A DNA stretch of 64,000 bases from Marinibacterium profundimaris (GTDB lineage: Bacteria > Pseudomonadota > Alphaproteobacteria > Rhodobacterales > Rhodobacteraceae), in NCBI RefSeq assembly GCF_002210095.1, contig NZ_AQQR01000003.1, positions 372,001 through 436,000 on the forward strand, in the 5' to 3' direction. Under the pieces are notes generated by a model, which did no database searches, had not been told where the DNA came from, and saw only the letters and a program-made list of their open reading frames with translations. The position numbers and the translations under genes were made by a program. Shown here piece by piece: positions 1-8,913 of the stretch; positions within the stretch are counted from its first letter, which is position 1; each line of letters opens with the position of its first letter.

Positions 1-213
1 GCGATCCAGCGTCACATCGAACTGTATCAGGTCACCGGTATCGAGGATCCCGCCCTGATCGTCGATCGTTTCATGGCAGAAGGCGAGATCCCCGTGATCC
101 TCGCACCAGATCACCGCCTTCCTGTCTTTCTGGTCGCTCCAAAGTACTACACCAAGCATTCCGACGGCCCCATCTAAACCTACGATCAGTCTGCGCAGGT
201 TTCCGGATTCCAT
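1..213 (-). CDS. Conserved hypothetical protein, N-terminal part (cut by window edge)
   Basis: An open frame of 71 codons runs leftwards from the ATG at 213 and leaves the window without a stop. The protein starts MESGNLRRLIVGLDG and continues with GVVLWSDQKDRKAVIWCEDH, then a stretch rich in Asp and Ile ending FDVTLDR at the edge. The composition is clearly coding, with no low-complexity runs and a balanced charge, and the sequence resembles a short conserved protein I know from Rhodobacteraceae without an assigned function. No strong Shine-Dalgarno is visible before the ATG. The next gene, an XRE regulator, is divergent and about 170 bases away. Function unknown. Confidence 0.6.
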   Translation of the reverse strand, partial: MESGNLRRLIVGLDGAVGMLGVVLWSDQKDRKAVIWCEDHGDLAFCHETIDDQGGILDTGDLIQFDVTLDR

Positions 214-382
214 GAACCATCAACTCTGTCTAACATATTTGCAATTTGTGTCGCTTTTGGTAGCTTGATGATGCGCTATGGCGCCAGTGATGACGCCAAA
301 GCGCGTCGTCCATGGCGCCCGCTGGCACAATTCTGGTCCCGTACGGGACGTCCGCCCTCAGTCGCCACCGAGAAAAACCAAG

Positions 383-1180
383 ATGACCACCGAAAATCGG
401 ACGCCCTCGGAACTCAGGAACATGTTTGGCGCCAACCTGCGCCTGCTCTCCGAAACCTATCCGTCGATCGCGGAACTTTCCCGCCAACTGGGAATCAATC
501 GTACACAATTCAACCGTTACTTGTCCGGGGAAAGTTTCCCACGCCCCGACATACTGGCAAGGATCTGCACATTCTTCGATCTGGACGCGCGTATCCTGCT
601 CGAGCCGGTTTCGGCCCTGCGCCCGTCCGGCGATATCCTCACGGGCGAAGAGCTGTGCGAATTCGTGGGCGCCGGCGCGCTGGATGTCCCCGAGGACGAG
701 TTTCCCTCGGGCTTCTATCGCTTTACCCGCCGCTCCTTCGTCAATGAGGCGCAATTCGTGATCGGGCTCGTCTATGTCTACCGCCTCGACGGCGCGACCT
801 ATGTCCGCGGCTACGAGGCCAAGGACGCGCTGCGCCAGCAGGGCATTCCGATCGACCAGCCATCGCGCGAATTCCGCGGCTTTGTCACCCGGCAGGAAGA
901 CGGCATCGCCGCTGTGATGTCGCGGCGCAATGCGATGACCTGTTCCTTCAACTACCTGTCGCGCATCGCCTCGTTCGAGAACAACTTCTGGGTCGGATAC
1001 GTGACGCGCACGGTCCGGGAAAGCGTCACCGGACGGCGCGCGGTGCGCATGGTCTACGAGCATCTTCAAAGCAACCGGACGGCAATCATGTCGGCAGCGC
1101 GCAGCACGGGCTACGTAGAAAAGGAAGACGTGCTGCCCTTCCACCTGCGCCTGCTGCAACCCGACGCCGAATTCCGCTGA
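383..1180 (+). CDS. XRE/Cro-type helix-turn-helix transcriptional regulator
   Basis: A 265-residue protein. Residues about 10-75 form an XRE-like DNA-binding domain with the helix-turn-helix around SIAELSRQLGINRTQFNRYL (28-47). The remaining ~190 residues have no recognised ligand-binding signature but are well folded in composition, with aromatic and arginine-rich patches. I chose the ATG at 383 (MTTENRTPSE) because the upstream in-frame extension has random composition. It lies about 100 bases before a Rieske oxygenase gene on the same strand, so it could control that gene, but this is inference from position only. It probably acts as a cytoplasmic DNA-binding regulator; its target and inducer are unknown. 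Confidence 0.8.
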   Translation: MTTENRTPSELRNMFGANLRLLSETYPSIAELSRQLGINRTQFNRYLSGESFPRPDILARICTFFDLDARILLEPVSALRPSGDILTGEELCEFVGAGALDVPEDEFPSGFYRFTRRSFVNEAQFVIGLVYVYRLDGATYVRGYEAKDALRQQGIPIDQPSREFRGFVTRQEDGIAAVMSRRNAMTCSFNYLSRIASFENNFWVGYVTRTVRESVTGRRAVRMVYEHLQSNRTAIMSAARSTGYVEKEDVLPFHLRLLQPDAEFR

Positions 1181-1288
1181 GCCACGGGCGGGCCGCGATG
1201 TCCGCCAGCGACATTGCCTGTCGCGAACCAGCGCGCCGGGACGGGACCGTCCGGTCACCCTGAAGCAGCAGCCTCAGGAGTCCGGATC

Positions 1289-2470
1289 ATGACGCACGCC
1301 CGCCCCCCTGTCACCGACCGCTTCCCCGATCTCTCGGCCGTGCGCGCCCCGATCGCGCAGGCCAACGGGCTGCCCAACGCGCATTACACCGACCCCGCCG
1401 TGCATGACGAGGAACGCCGCGCCCTGCTGACGGACCAGTGGGCCGGGCTCGCCGTCGCCGCCGACGTGCCCGAGCCGGGCGATGCGATCCCGATCACCTA
1501 TCTCGACATCCCCCTCCTGCTGCTGCGCGACCGCGAGGGCCAGGTCCGCGTGTTCGAGAACATCTGCCGCCACCGCGGCATGATCCTGGTCTCGGCGCCC
1601 CGCCGGATCGAGGGCGCGATCCGCTGCCCCTACCATTCCTGGTGCTACGGCACCGACGGCCGCCTGGTCTCCACCCCGCATGTGGGCGGGCCGGGCCGCA
1701 ACACCCACGACGGGATCGACCGCACGACGCTGGGGCTGAACGAGGTCCGCAGCCATGTCTGGCGCGACGTCGTGTGGATCAACATCTCGGGCACCGCGGC
1801 CCCGTTCGAGGACGCCATGGCCGATGCCATCGCCCGCTGGGCCGATTTCGACCAGCCGCTTTACCACGGCGGCGCCGACAGCCGCTTCACCCTGACGGTG
1901 CAGGCGAACTGGAAGCTCGCGGTCGAGAATTACTGCGAAAGCTACCACCTGCCCTGGGTCCACCCCGGGCTGAACAGCTATTCGCGGCTGGAAGATCACT
2001 ACAATATCGAAGCGCCCGATCGGTTCTCGGGCCAGGGCACGCGGGTCTACCGCCAGATCCGGGGCGACGACGGTGCCACTTTCCCCGATTTCCCCGGGCT
2101 CGGCCCCGAATGGGACCAGGCGGCGGAATACATTGCCGCCTACCCCAACGTGCTGCTTGGCGTGCATCGCGACCATGCTTTCGCCATCGTGCTGGTGCCC
2201 GAGGCGCAGGACCGGACGCGCGAGGAGGTTCATCTCTACTATGCGGCACCGGAGACCGACGATGCCCTGCGCAAGAAGAACGCGGCGCAGTGGAAAGAGG
2301 TCTTCGAGGAAGACATCTTTGTCGTCGAGGGGATGCAGCGCGGCCGGCGCGCGCCGGGCTTCGACGGCGGGCGCTTCTCGCCGGCGATGGACGGGCCCAC
2401 GCATATGTTCCACGCCTGGGTGGCCGCGCAGATCGACGCCCGCCGCGCGCCGGCCCGCGCCGCGGAATGA
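1289..2470 (+). CDS. Rieske-type ring-hydroxylating oxygenase, alpha subunit
   Basis: A 393-residue oxygenase component. The Rieske [2Fe-2S] ligands are Cys93, His95, Cys113 and His116 (CRH...CPYHSW). The mononuclear iron site shows as ENYCESYHLPWVH, with His220 and His225 the likely ligands. An AGGAG 8 bases before the ATG at 1289 fixes the start. Single-component-like alpha subunits of this size act on quaternary amines (glycine betaine, carnitine, stachydrine) or aromatics. No reductase or ferredoxin gene lies next to it, so electrons must come from a partner elsewhere. A 76-residue gene follows after 7 bases and is probably cotranscribed. The substrate cannot be named from the sequence. 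Confidence 0.88.
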   Translation: MTHARPPVTDRFPDLSAVRAPIAQANGLPNAHYTDPAVHDEERRALLTDQWAGLAVAADVPEPGDAIPITYLDIPLLLLRDREGQVRVFENICRHRGMILVSAPRRIEGAIRCPYHSWCYGTDGRLVSTPHVGGPGRNTHDGIDRTTLGLNEVRSHVWRDVVWINISGTAAPFEDAMADAIARWADFDQPLYHGGADSRFTLTVQANWKLAVENYCESYHLPWVHPGLNSYSRLEDHYNIEAPDRFSGQGTRVYRQIRGDDGATFPDFPGLGPEWDQAAEYIAAYPNVLLGVHRDHAFAIVLVPEAQDRTREEVHLYYAAPETDDALRKKNAAQWKEVFEEDIFVVEGMQRGRRAPGFDGGRFSPAMDGPTHMFHAWVAAQIDARRAPARAAE

Positions 2471-2477
2471 CCGCGCG

Positions 2478-2708
2478 ATGACGACCCGGGGCGAGAGGCT
2501 GAACGACGCCCTGCTCGCCGCCCATGCGGCAGGCAACGGGGCCGCGCTTGTCGGCCTCTACCGCGAGGCCGCCTCGCAAGAGTCGGACGAGCATGCCCGG
2601 GCCTTCTTCCTGACCCAGGCCTATGTCTTCGCGCTCGACAGCGGCGCCCCCACCGCGCCCGAACTCCGCGACGCGCTGGTCGCCCTGGGCCGCGAAACCC
2701 CGCTCTAG
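2478..2708 (+). CDS. Small conserved hypothetical protein downstream of the oxygenase
   Basis: A 76-residue protein beginning [19 protein letters not shown] and rich in alanine and leucine, which suggests two or three amphipathic helices (a TPR-like helical pair is possible). The ATG lies 7 bases after the oxygenase stop, so the two are almost certainly one transcript. Its stop overlaps the stop of the convergent DUF2189 gene by 4 bases. It has no signal peptide, metal-binding motif or membrane segment. Function unknown; its position suggests a helper or a product linked to the oxygenase. Confidence 0.65.
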   Translation: MTTRGERLNDALLAAHAAGNGAALVGLYREAASQESDEHARAFFLTQAYVFALDSGAPTAPELRDALVALGRETPL

Positions 2709-3508
2709 GCGGTGACCCCGCCCGGGGCCGCCTCGGCCTGGCGATCGGCCAGCTGGTCATAGAGGTGCCAGGACGCATGTCCCAGCAAGGGCAGCACCAC
2801 CAGAAGGCCCAGGAACCAGGGCAGCATCGCCACGAAGGTCAGCCCCGCCAGCAGGATCCCCCAGCTCAGCATCGGCAGCGGATGCGCCGCGACATAGCCG
2901 ATGCTCGACAGCATGGCCGTGATGAAATCGACCTCGCGGTCCAGCATCATCGGCAGCGACAGCACCGCCATGGTGAACAGCAGCACGGCAAATCCCGCCC
3001 CCACCAGCGTGCCGAAACCCAGCATCTTGAGCCCGGCCGGCGTCAGGAAGATCTCGAAGCTGGACGAGACGTTGGTCATCGGCGACAGCCCAAGGAACAG
3101 GGCAAAGATCATGTGGCCCAGGAAGAACCAGAACAGGAACACCACCACGATCAGCGCACAAAGCCAGGGCAGCTGCCGCCCCGCCTCGCCCCAGATCACG
3201 CCCAGCACCGGGGGCCAGGACAGGCGTTCTTCCGCCTCGATCCGCCGCGACACCTCATACAGTCCGACGGCGGCGAAGGGCCCGATCAGCGGAAAGCCGA
3301 TGGCCGCCAGGATCAGCCAGTAGCTCGTTCCCGTGGCCGAGGTGACCCAGGCCATGGCCCATCCGATCAGGATGTAGAGCACCGCGAAAACCAGCCCGAA
3401 GGCGGGTGCCGCCCGGAAATCGGCCCATCCGCGCCGCATCGCCTCGCGCAGGATCTCCGGCGTCACCTCCCTCAGCGGCGGCACACCTGCTCTCTTTTCC
3501 TCCCCCAT
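2705..3508 (-). CDS. DUF2189 family integral membrane protein
   Basis: A 267-residue polytopic membrane protein. After a charged N-terminus ([19 protein letters not shown]) it has about six hydrophobic segments, including [19 protein letters not shown] and [17 protein letters not shown]. It ends with a short cytoplasmic tail. The motif of a conserved N-terminal helix followed by [14 protein letters not shown] is typical of DUF2189, a family of unknown function found widely in alphaproteobacteria. It ends tail to tail with the small gene at 2478-2708 and is about 10 bases downstream of the amidase gene on the same strand, so the two may share a transcript. Confidence 0.8.
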   Translation of the reverse strand: MGEEKRAGVPPLREVTPEILREAMRRGWADFRAAPAFGLVFAVLYILIGWAMAWVTSATGTSYWLILAAIGFPLIGPFAAVGLYEVSRRIEAEERLSWPPVLGVIWGEAGRQLPWLCALIVVVFLFWFFLGHMIFALFLGLSPMTNVSSSFEIFLTPAGLKMLGFGTLVGAGFAVLLFTMAVLSLPMMLDREVDFITAMLSSIGYVAAHPLPMLSWGILLAGLTFVAMLPWFLGLLVVLPLLGHASWHLYDQLADRQAEAAPGGVTA

Positions 3509-3518
3509 CGTGTCCTCC

Positions 3519-4919
3519 TCACGTCAGAGCGGGTCTTTTCCCCGGCCAGTCCGTCAGCTCGTGCCAGGCCGCGCCCAGCGACAGGATATCCGCATCCGCG
3601 CCGCGCCGTCCAATGATCTGAAGCCCCGCCGGCAGCCCCTCGGCCCCGAACCCGGCCGGCAGCGCCAGAACCGGCAGGCCCAGCAGGCTCGCCGGCACCA
3701 CGACCTCCATCCAGCGGTGATAGGTGTCCATGCTCTGCCCGTTGATCTCGGTCTTGAACGGCGCCTCCACCGGGAAGGGCCAGACCTGGGCCGCCGGCAA
3801 CACCAGCGCGTCGTATTTCTCGAAAAGCGCGGCAGCCCGCAGGAACCAGTCCGAGCGGATGACCGAGGCGCGGTGCACCTCCATCGCCGACATCGCCAGC
3901 CCGCGCTCCAGTTCCCAGACCGCGCTGTCCTTCAGCTCGGCCTTCCGCTCGGCCAGCGGGGCGATCCCCGTCGCCACCGACCACGAGCGCAGCGTCGTCC
4001 AGCTCTCCCAGATCTTCTCCAACGGAAACGGCGGCGCCACGTCCTCGACCACCGCGCCGGCCGCCTGCATCTGTTCCAGTGCCTGGCGCGACAGCTCCAG
4101 GATCCCGTCCTCGAACGGCAGCGCGCCGCCCCAGTCGCCCAGCCAGCCGATCCGTTTGGCCCTAAGGCTGGCCCCGTCCAGCGCGCCCACCGGTGCGCTG
4201 TCGTACCCATGCGGCTGACGCGGATCGGGCCCCGACATCACATCCAGCAGCAGTGCCACATCCTGCGGATTGCGTGCCATCGGCCCCAGCGTCGACAGCT
4301 GGTGCAGGAAATTGTCCCCGATCGCCTCGGAGGGCACCCGGCCCCAGCTGGGCCGGAAGCCGTAGACATTGTTCCAGGCGGCCGGGTTGCGCAGGCTGCC
4401 CATCATGTCCGAGCCGTCTGCGATGGACAGCATCCCCGTGGCCAGCGCCACCGCCGCCCCGCCCGACGACCCGCCGCAGCTGCGGGTGATATCATAGGGG
4501 TTCTTCGTGGCCCCGTGCACCGGGTTGAACGTATGCGAGCCCAGCCCGAACTCCGGCGTATTGGTCTTGCCGATGACAATCGCCCCGGCGGCCCGCAGCC
4601 GCGCGACCATGATGTCGTCCTTCGGCGCCACCTGCCCCTTGAAGATCGGCGAGCCCTGTGACGTCTCGAACCCTTCGGCATTGGCCAGGTCCTTGATCGC
4701 GATCGGCAGCCCCGCCAGGGGGCCCTCCAGCCCAGCCGTGTCGGCCGCCCGCGCCGTTTCCATAAGGGCCTCGGGCGCGGCCATCGAGACGATGGCATTG
4801 ACCTTCGGATTGACCTCGGAGACCCGCGCCAGCGTCGCCTCCATCAGCGCCTGGGCAGTCAGCCGGCCCGCCTTCAGGTCACCAGCCAGGGCGGTCGCGG
4901 AACGGAATATAGGGGTCAT
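3519..4919 (-). CDS. Amidase signature family enzyme
   Basis: A 466-residue enzyme of the amidase signature family, hydrolysing C-N amide bonds with a Ser-cisSer-Lys triad. Lys76 (in IAIKDLA), Ser152 in the CGGSSGG loop and Ser175 in MMGSLRNPA match the catalytic residues. I placed the start at 4919, where AAAGG lies about 9 bases before the ATG; an earlier in-frame ATG at 4976 gives a poorly conserved extension. There is no signal peptide, so it is cytoplasmic. Family members act on many amides (acetamide, indoleacetamide, nylon oligomers, Glu-tRNA) and the substrate is not evident. It is not a GatA, since no GatB or GatC gene is near. Confidence 0.88.
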   Translation of the reverse strand: MTPIFRSATALAGDLKAGRLTAQALMEATLARVSEVNPKVNAIVSMAAPEALMETARAADTAGLEGPLAGLPIAIKDLANAEGFETSQGSPIFKGQVAPKDDIMVARLRAAGAIVIGKTNTPEFGLGSHTFNPVHGATKNPYDITRSCGGSSGGAAVALATGMLSIADGSDMMGSLRNPAAWNNVYGFRPSWGRVPSEAIGDNFLHQLSTLGPMARNPQDVALLLDVMSGPDPRQPHGYDSAPVGALDGASLRAKRIGWLGDWGGALPFEDGILELSRQALEQMQAAGAVVEDVAPPFPLEKIWESWTTLRSWSVATGIAPLAERKAELKDSAVWELERGLAMSAMEVHRASVIRSDWFLRAAALFEKYDALVLPAAQVWPFPVEAPFKTEINGQSMDTYHRWMEVVVPASLLGLPVLALPAGFGAEGLPAGLQIIGRRGADADILSLGAAWHELTDWPGKRPALT

Positions 4920-5071
4920 GTCTGGCACCTTTCGATCATTGCCCTTCAGGTCTAGCCGATCGGGTCGGCCTGGCAATGGTCAAGCGCGGCGCATCCCGGG
5001 CGCGGGAAGGATTTCTGCGCAGAGGGGCGCGCAGTGCTGCCGGTGGTGGCGCGGGATGGAGGGGACGGGAT

Positions 5072-5109
5072 GGAGTATTTTTACAAAGGTGAAGACAGGG
5101 GCGTGGTGC
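5072..5109 (+). repeat. Rhodobacteraceae intergenic repeat, copy A
   Basis: Reads GGAGTATTTTTACAAAGGTG followed by AAGACAGGGGCGTGGTGCG. It matches copy B at 5190-5230 and copy C at 16626-16665. Short elements of this kind (purine-rich start, TATTTTT, then AAG.TGAAG) are common between genes in this family of bacteria. Confidence 0.7.
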
Positions 5110-5189
5110 GCCGTTGCGACCGGTCTTCCAGGTCCGAAGGGAGCGGGCGCGCGGTTGCGGACGGTCCGCGGGACAGCAGGCGGCGTATT

Positions 5190-5230
5190 GGAGTATTTCA
5201 CCCAAGAAGAAGCAGGGGCGTGGCGCGAGA
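5190..5230 (+). repeat. Rhodobacteraceae intergenic repeat, copy B
   Basis: Reads GGAGTATTTCACCCAAGAAG then AAGCAGGGGCGTGGCGCGAG. It is about 118 bases after copy A in the same orientation. Confidence 0.65.
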
Positions 5231-5237
5231 TGCCGGT

Positions 5238-5257
5238 CCGTCGGGACAGCCCGACGG
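5238..5257. terminator. Perfect 8-bp hairpin in the prfB-amidase gap
   Basis: CCGTCGGG and CCCGACGG pair perfectly across an ACAG loop. There is no T-run on either strand, so it is a weak terminator candidate for prfB (minus strand) or simply part of the repeat region. Confidence 0.4.
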
Positions 5258-5359
5258 AGCGCGCGGCGCCCGGGTTCGGGCCGCGCGGTGGGCGGGCGGG
5301 TGGGAGCGCGGGTCGGGACCGGGGGCCGCGCGCGGGGGACCCTGTCGAGAGGCTGTCCG

Positions 5360-6481
5360 TCAGTCGGCGCGGGCGTCGGCGCGGCTTTTGCCGGCGACGT
5401 CCATCGCCAGGGTCGCGGCCATGAAGCCGTCGAGGTCGCCGTCCAGCACGCCCTTGGTGTCCGAGGTTTCGTGCTCGGTCCGCAGGTCCTTCACCATCTG
5501 GTAGGGCTGCAGCACGTAGGACCGGATCTGGTTGCCCCAGCCGGCCGAGCCCTTGTTCTCGTGCGCCTCGTTGATCGCCGCGTTGCGCCGGTCGAGCTCC
5601 AGCTGATACAGCCGCGATTTCAGTGCCTTCATGGCGATGTCGCGGTTCTGGTGCTGGGATTTCTCGGAGCTTGTCACCACGATACCGGTGGGATGGTGGG
5701 TGATCCGCACGGCCGAATCCGTGGTGTTCACATGCTGGCCGCCCGCGCCCGAGGACCGGAACGTGTCGATCCGGATGTCCGACGGGTTCACGTCGATCTC
5801 GATGTTGTCGTCGACCACCGGGTAGACCCAGACCGAGGCAAAGGAGGTCTCGCGCGTGCCCTTGCCGAAGGGCGAGATCCGCACCAGCCGGTGCACGCCG
5901 CTTTCGGATTTCAGCCAGCCATAGGCGTTGTGGCCCGAAATCTTGTAGGCGCAGGACTTGATCCCGGCCTCGGACCCGGCTTCCTCGGATTGCAGTTCCA
6001 CCTTGAAGCCGCGCTTTTCGGCCCAGCGGACATACATCCGCTGCAGCATCTGCGCCCAGTCGCAGGCCTCGGTGCCACCGGCGCCGGCGTTGATCTCGAG
6101 GAAGGTGTCGTTGGCATCGGCCTCGCCGTCCAGCAGCGCCTCCAGCTCCTTCTGGGCCGCCTTCTCGGCCAGCGCTTTCAGCGCGTCCTCGGCCTCCGAG
6201 ACGACCTCGTCGTCCTCTTCCATCTCGCCCAGTTCGATCAGTTCGACATTGTCCGACAGTTCCTGGCGGATGCCGTCATGCACGCCGATGCTGTCGACCA
6301 GCGACTGGCGGTCGCGCATCAGCTTCTGCGCCTTCTCGGGATCGTTCCACAGGTCCGGATCCTCGACCATGGCGTTGAATTCCTCGAGCCGGTGCGGCGC
6401 GGTCTCGTAATCCATCCGCTGGGCCAGAAGCTCCAGCGACTTTTCGATCTCGGCAACGACATTCTGGATTTCGGCGCGCAT
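5360..6481 (-). CDS. prfB: Peptide chain release factor 2 (RF2)
   Basis: A 373-residue class I release factor that reads UGA and UAA at the ribosomal A site and triggers peptidyl-tRNA hydrolysis. The anticodon-like SPF motif (203-205, in RISPFGKG) marks RF2 rather than RF1, and GGQ is at 247-249 (SGAGGQHVN). The gene is one uninterrupted frame, so the autoregulatory frameshift known from enterobacterial prfB is absent. The ATG at 6481 is preferred over a TTG one codon upstream. In related alphaproteobacteria prfB lies directly downstream of the PBP1A gene. Here about 2.5 kb separate them, filled by a sigma-factor module. Confidence 0.97.
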   Translation of the reverse strand: MRAEIQNVVAEIEKSLELLAQRMDYETAPHRLEEFNAMVEDPDLWNDPEKAQKLMRDRQSLVDSIGVHDGIRQELSDNVELIELGEMEEDDEVVSEAEDALKALAEKAAQKELEALLDGEADANDTFLEINAGAGGTEACDWAQMLQRMYVRWAEKRGFKVELQSEEAGSEAGIKSCAYKISGHNAYGWLKSESGVHRLVRISPFGKGTRETSFASVWVYPVVDDNIEIDVNPSDIRIDTFRSSGAGGQHVNTTDSAVRITHHPTGIVVTSSEKSQHQNRDIAMKALKSRLYQLELDRRNAAINEAHENKGSAGWGNQIRSYVLQPYQMVKDLRTEHETSDTKGVLDGDLDGFMAATLAMDVAGKSRADARAD

Positions 6482-7295
6482 CAACTAGGTCCTCATGCTC
6501 AGACCCGCGTGATAGACCATCGCCCGCACCCGGACAAGCCGGTGCCGCAGGGCGTCCTCGGCCCCCCCGGCGGCACGGGCAAAAGTTTTTTCAGCCGCGG
6601 GGAACTATCCGGGGATCGCCATCGTCATCCCGGGCAGAAGAGGGAACAGAAAGGCTGAAGACCGGTATGGATGCGACCGAAACCGCCTCTTGCCAAGACC
6701 TCCCGCTCAGGGGTCAGTCGGACCGGCCACGCCGGTGCGTCGTCCGCGTCATGCCCGCGGACCAGGCACCTGCCGGGCCGCTCCGGCCGGAGGCGGTGCG
6801 CCGCGGATGCGGGCCCGCCCTGCCCTGCGGCAGTCCAGTCGGCACGCGCCTGCTCAGCCTGACGGGACGGACGCGCGCCCGGATGATACGCGCGGGCCGG
6901 CCCCGACCAGGGCCGCGATGCGACGCGCCGGACCGGCGTGCCCGCGGCCTGATCTCGCCCGCGCCGGTCGCCGGTTCTTCCGGTGCGGGCACCCTGAAAC
7001 CGAATTGCACATGTGACGCGGGCAGGGCCGCCCGCAGCGCACCGGGAAACCCCAGACCGACCCGGTGACGCCATTCTCATCCCGATGTTCCGGTTGGCTC
7101 TTTGCCGGGACAACCAAGGGCTGCCCCTCGGTGGCCCGCCTGACCCCCACGCGCCTCTGCCTGCATCCCTGCACCGGCGTGTGGGGGTTTTTTGTTGCCT
7201 TTTGAATGGGGGGGCAAAGGCATCGCATCCGGCCGCAGGGTGCGTTGCGCCAGATCTCTGCGTTGGCCGTTTGAGCCCGCGCAGGGCCGGCGCGC
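6482..7295. other. 814-base gap without a supported gene; possible ncRNA on the plus strand
   Basis: Several long open frames cross this stretch but all have the Arg/Pro/Ala-biased composition of chance frames in GC-rich DNA. The one clear signal is a strong rho-independent terminator for plus-strand transcription at 7144-7193 with no plus-strand gene before it. Possible promoter-like sequence: GGAAC at about 6600 followed after about 17 bases by CGTCA, similar to the GGAAC-N16/17-CGTT pattern of alphaproteobacterial stress sigma factors. Confidence 0.45.
7144..7193 (+). terminator. Strong rho-independent terminator without an upstream gene
   Basis: CCCCCACGCGCC (7144-7155) pairs with GGCGTGTGGGGG (7176-7187), a 12-bp stem with one G-U pair, followed at once by six T residues. 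The T-run is only on the plus strand, so it ends a rightward transcript. The nearest real genes on both sides are on the minus strand. Confidence 0.75.
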
Positions 7296-7898
7296 CTACA
7301 TGTCGGGGTACAGGATCAGCCGCACAGGCTCGCCCTCGGGCCGGGCGGGGCGTCCCGGGCCCAGCAGGAGCACGGCGCCGCGCTGCAGTCCGGCCGCGAT
7401 CCAGTCGCCCTCGGTGCCCAGATAGCGCAGCGCGCCGGCCTCCTCGACCCAGACCAGCAGGTCGGGCGGGCCGGGATGCTCCAGCCGGATGCGGCCCTGG
7501 CGCTGGTGCCAGGCGACCTTGGCCGGGCCCCAGGCGGTCGGGATCTCGGCCCGGCTGATCCAGTATTGGTTCCAGGCCAGGATCGCCGCGGCCAAGATGA
7601 CCTTCGCCGCGACGATCGCGCCGATGATCCGGCCCCAGGGCAGGCCCCATGCCGTCACCGGATCGCGGACAGGTGCGAGTTTGCCGAAGAGCCGGTCGCG
7701 CACCCGGTCCAGCACATGGGCCGGCGCGCGCAGGTCCGCGGGCCCGCCGATGGTGGCGGCCAGGTCGTCCCCCCATTGCGCCACGCGGCGGGCGAAATCG
7801 GGGTCCTCCTTCACCCTCGCCTCGGCCCGTGCGGCCTCGGGTCCGTCCAGCAGGCCCAGGGCCAGCTCGGCCGACAGGATGTCGTCTGCAGCACTCAT
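7296..7898 (-). CDS. RskA-type membrane anti-sigma factor
   Basis: A 200-residue single-pass membrane protein. The N-terminal ~80 residues (ILSAELALGLLDGPEAARAE...FARRVAQWGDDL) form the cytoplasmic sigma-binding part typical of RskA-like anti-sigma factors. A membrane helix follows at about 88-106 (IIGAIVAAKVILAAAILAW), then a periplasmic RskA domain. The zinc-binding HxxxCxxC motif of ChrR/RsrA-type factors is absent, so release of the sigma factor probably needs proteolysis rather than redox sensing. Its ATG overlaps the sigma gene stop (ATGA at 7895-7898), so the two are translationally coupled. Confidence 0.85.
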   Translation of the reverse strand: MSAADDILSAELALGLLDGPEAARAEARVKEDPDFARRVAQWGDDLAATIGGPADLRAPAHVLDRVRDRLFGKLAPVRDPVTAWGLPWGRIIGAIVAAKVILAAAILAWNQYWISRAEIPTAWGPAKVAWHQRQGRIRLEHPGPPDLLVWVEEAGALRYLGTEGDWIAAGLQRGAVLLLGPGRPARPEGEPVRLILYPDM

Positions 7899-8485
7899 GG
7901 CCGCGGCTCCCCGTCATCCGGGCCGCGCGGCTCGGCATCGTCCTCGCCGCCGAGACAGGCGCGCAGCAGTCGCAGGCCCCGATGCAGCCGCGTGCGCACG
8001 GTGTTTTCCGGCACACCGGCGCGCTCGGCCATCTCGCGGTAGGAATAGCCCAGCTGGTAGACGCACAGGATCGCATCGGCCTGGTTCCGCGACAATTTCC
8101 TGAGGCAGGCCACGATCCTCTGCCGCAGCATGAAGCGGTGTTCGGTGCCCGACAGCCCGTCGACCAGGTCGTCGGGCACCGGGTGCGCCTCGCCCCTGCG
8201 GCGGCGGGCGCGCAGCATGTCGACGGCCTCGTTCCGTGCGATGGTCAGCAGCCAGGCCATGGCGCTGCGGTCCTCGCGGAACCGGGTCGCCCCGCGCCAG
8301 GCCTTCACATACACGTTCTGCAAGGCGTCCTCGGCGTCGCTGCGGTCGCGCAGGATGCGCATCAGCGCGCTGAACACCGGAGAGGACGTGCTCTTGTAAA
8401 GCTCGTCCAGCGCTGCGCGCTCGCCGCGGCCCATGGCAACGATCAGCTCGGTAACTTGTTCGTCTGACGGCTTGCTGTCATACAT
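7895..8485 (-). CDS. ECF-family RNA polymerase sigma factor
   Basis: A 196-residue sigma factor. Region 2 lies at about 25-95, with RDRSDAEDALQNVYVKAW for core binding and -10 recognition. Region 4 lies at about 118-172 (YSYREMAERAGVPENTVRTRLHRG), a helix-turn-helix for the -35 element. I used the ATG at 8485 because it removes a cysteine/histidine-rich upstream extension that overlaps the divergent gene. No clear Shine-Dalgarno precedes it, so it may be leaderless. It is coupled to its RskA-like anti-sigma factor. The pairing resembles the SigK/RskA type; its regulon is unknown, but the adjacent plus-strand gene at 8519 starts within about 35 bases and may be a target. Confidence 0.9.
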   Translation of the reverse strand: MYDSKPSDEQVTELIVAMGRGERAALDELYKSTSSPVFSALMRILRDRSDAEDALQNVYVKAWRGATRFREDRSAMAWLLTIARNEAVDMLRARRRRGEAHPVPDDLVDGLSGTEHRFMLRQRIVACLRKLSRNQADAILCVYQLGYSYREMAERAGVPENTVRTRLHRGLRLLRACLGGEDDAEPRGPDDGEPRP

Positions 8486-8518
8486 GAGCCAAAGGTCTGA
8501 ATAATGGATGCGGTTGCA

Positions 8519-8755
8519 ATGTCCGATAGCTTCGACGATCGCAAGCGGGTCGTGAAACGCGTCATGATCGCAACATTCGTCGGACTGCATGTGCCGCTGT
8601 CCTGTCTGTTTCTATACGGGCTTCTCACCGGCCTGTCCGGCCTGGGCCCGGTGCTGTGGCTGACCCTGGGCGCGACGCTGGTGGCAAGCGCCGGCACGCT
8701 CCTTTACATGCGCGCCCGGCTTTGGCCCAGGGAGGACAACGGGCTGCCGGCCTGA
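8519..8755 (+). CDS. Small two-helix membrane protein divergent from the sigma factor
   Basis: A protein of 78 residues (83 if the ATG at 8504 is used) with two predicted membrane helices, VMIATFVGLHVPLSCLFLYG and VLWLTLGATLVASAGTLLYM. The HVPL motif in the first helix occurs in the membrane parts of some chemoreceptor-like sensory proteins, so this may be a stand-alone or remnant membrane anchor; that is a guess. Its start is at most a few tens of bases from the divergent sigma start, so both promoters must overlap the opposite reading frame. Function unknown. Confidence 0.55.
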   Translation: MSDSFDDRKRVVKRVMIATFVGLHVPLSCLFLYGLLTGLSGLGPVLWLTLGATLVASAGTLLYMRARLWPREDNGLPA

Positions 8756-8913
8756 TCCCGCGCCGGGCATCCCCGGTTCACGAACCGCATCATAGCACGG
8801 GCCGCCGCCCCGGTCGCGGCCTTCGTCCTGCACGAGAGGCGCAGATCCCGCCCCTTGCGCCCGCACCCTGCCCGTCCAGGGGCCGGGCCAGAATGATCCG
8901 GCCCGAATGATGA

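Larger units (their letters stand above)
4920..5359. other. Intergenic stretch with two repeat copies
   Basis: No convincing gene is present between the amidase start and the prfB stop. The stretch holds two degenerate copies of an intergenic repeat (5072-5109 and 5190-5230) and a perfect 8-bp hairpin at 5238-5257. Open frames here are GC-driven and lack conserved composition or a ribosome binding site. Confidence 0.7.

Noticed and set aside
230-1258. Long minus-strand frame opposite the XRE regulator
   Set aside because: It is the mirror of a gene with clear domain structure and shows no conserved motif of its own.
5360-6481. Programmed frameshift in prfB
   Set aside because: The reading frame is continuous from the ATG, and no internal TGA with a Shine-Dalgarno-like stimulator is present.
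7144-7193. Terminator as the end of SRP RNA, 6S RNA, tmRNA or RNase P RNA
   Set aside because: None of the conserved signatures I could look for (GGAAGCAGCC-type SRP loop, tmRNA tag codons, RNase P core) is present upstream.
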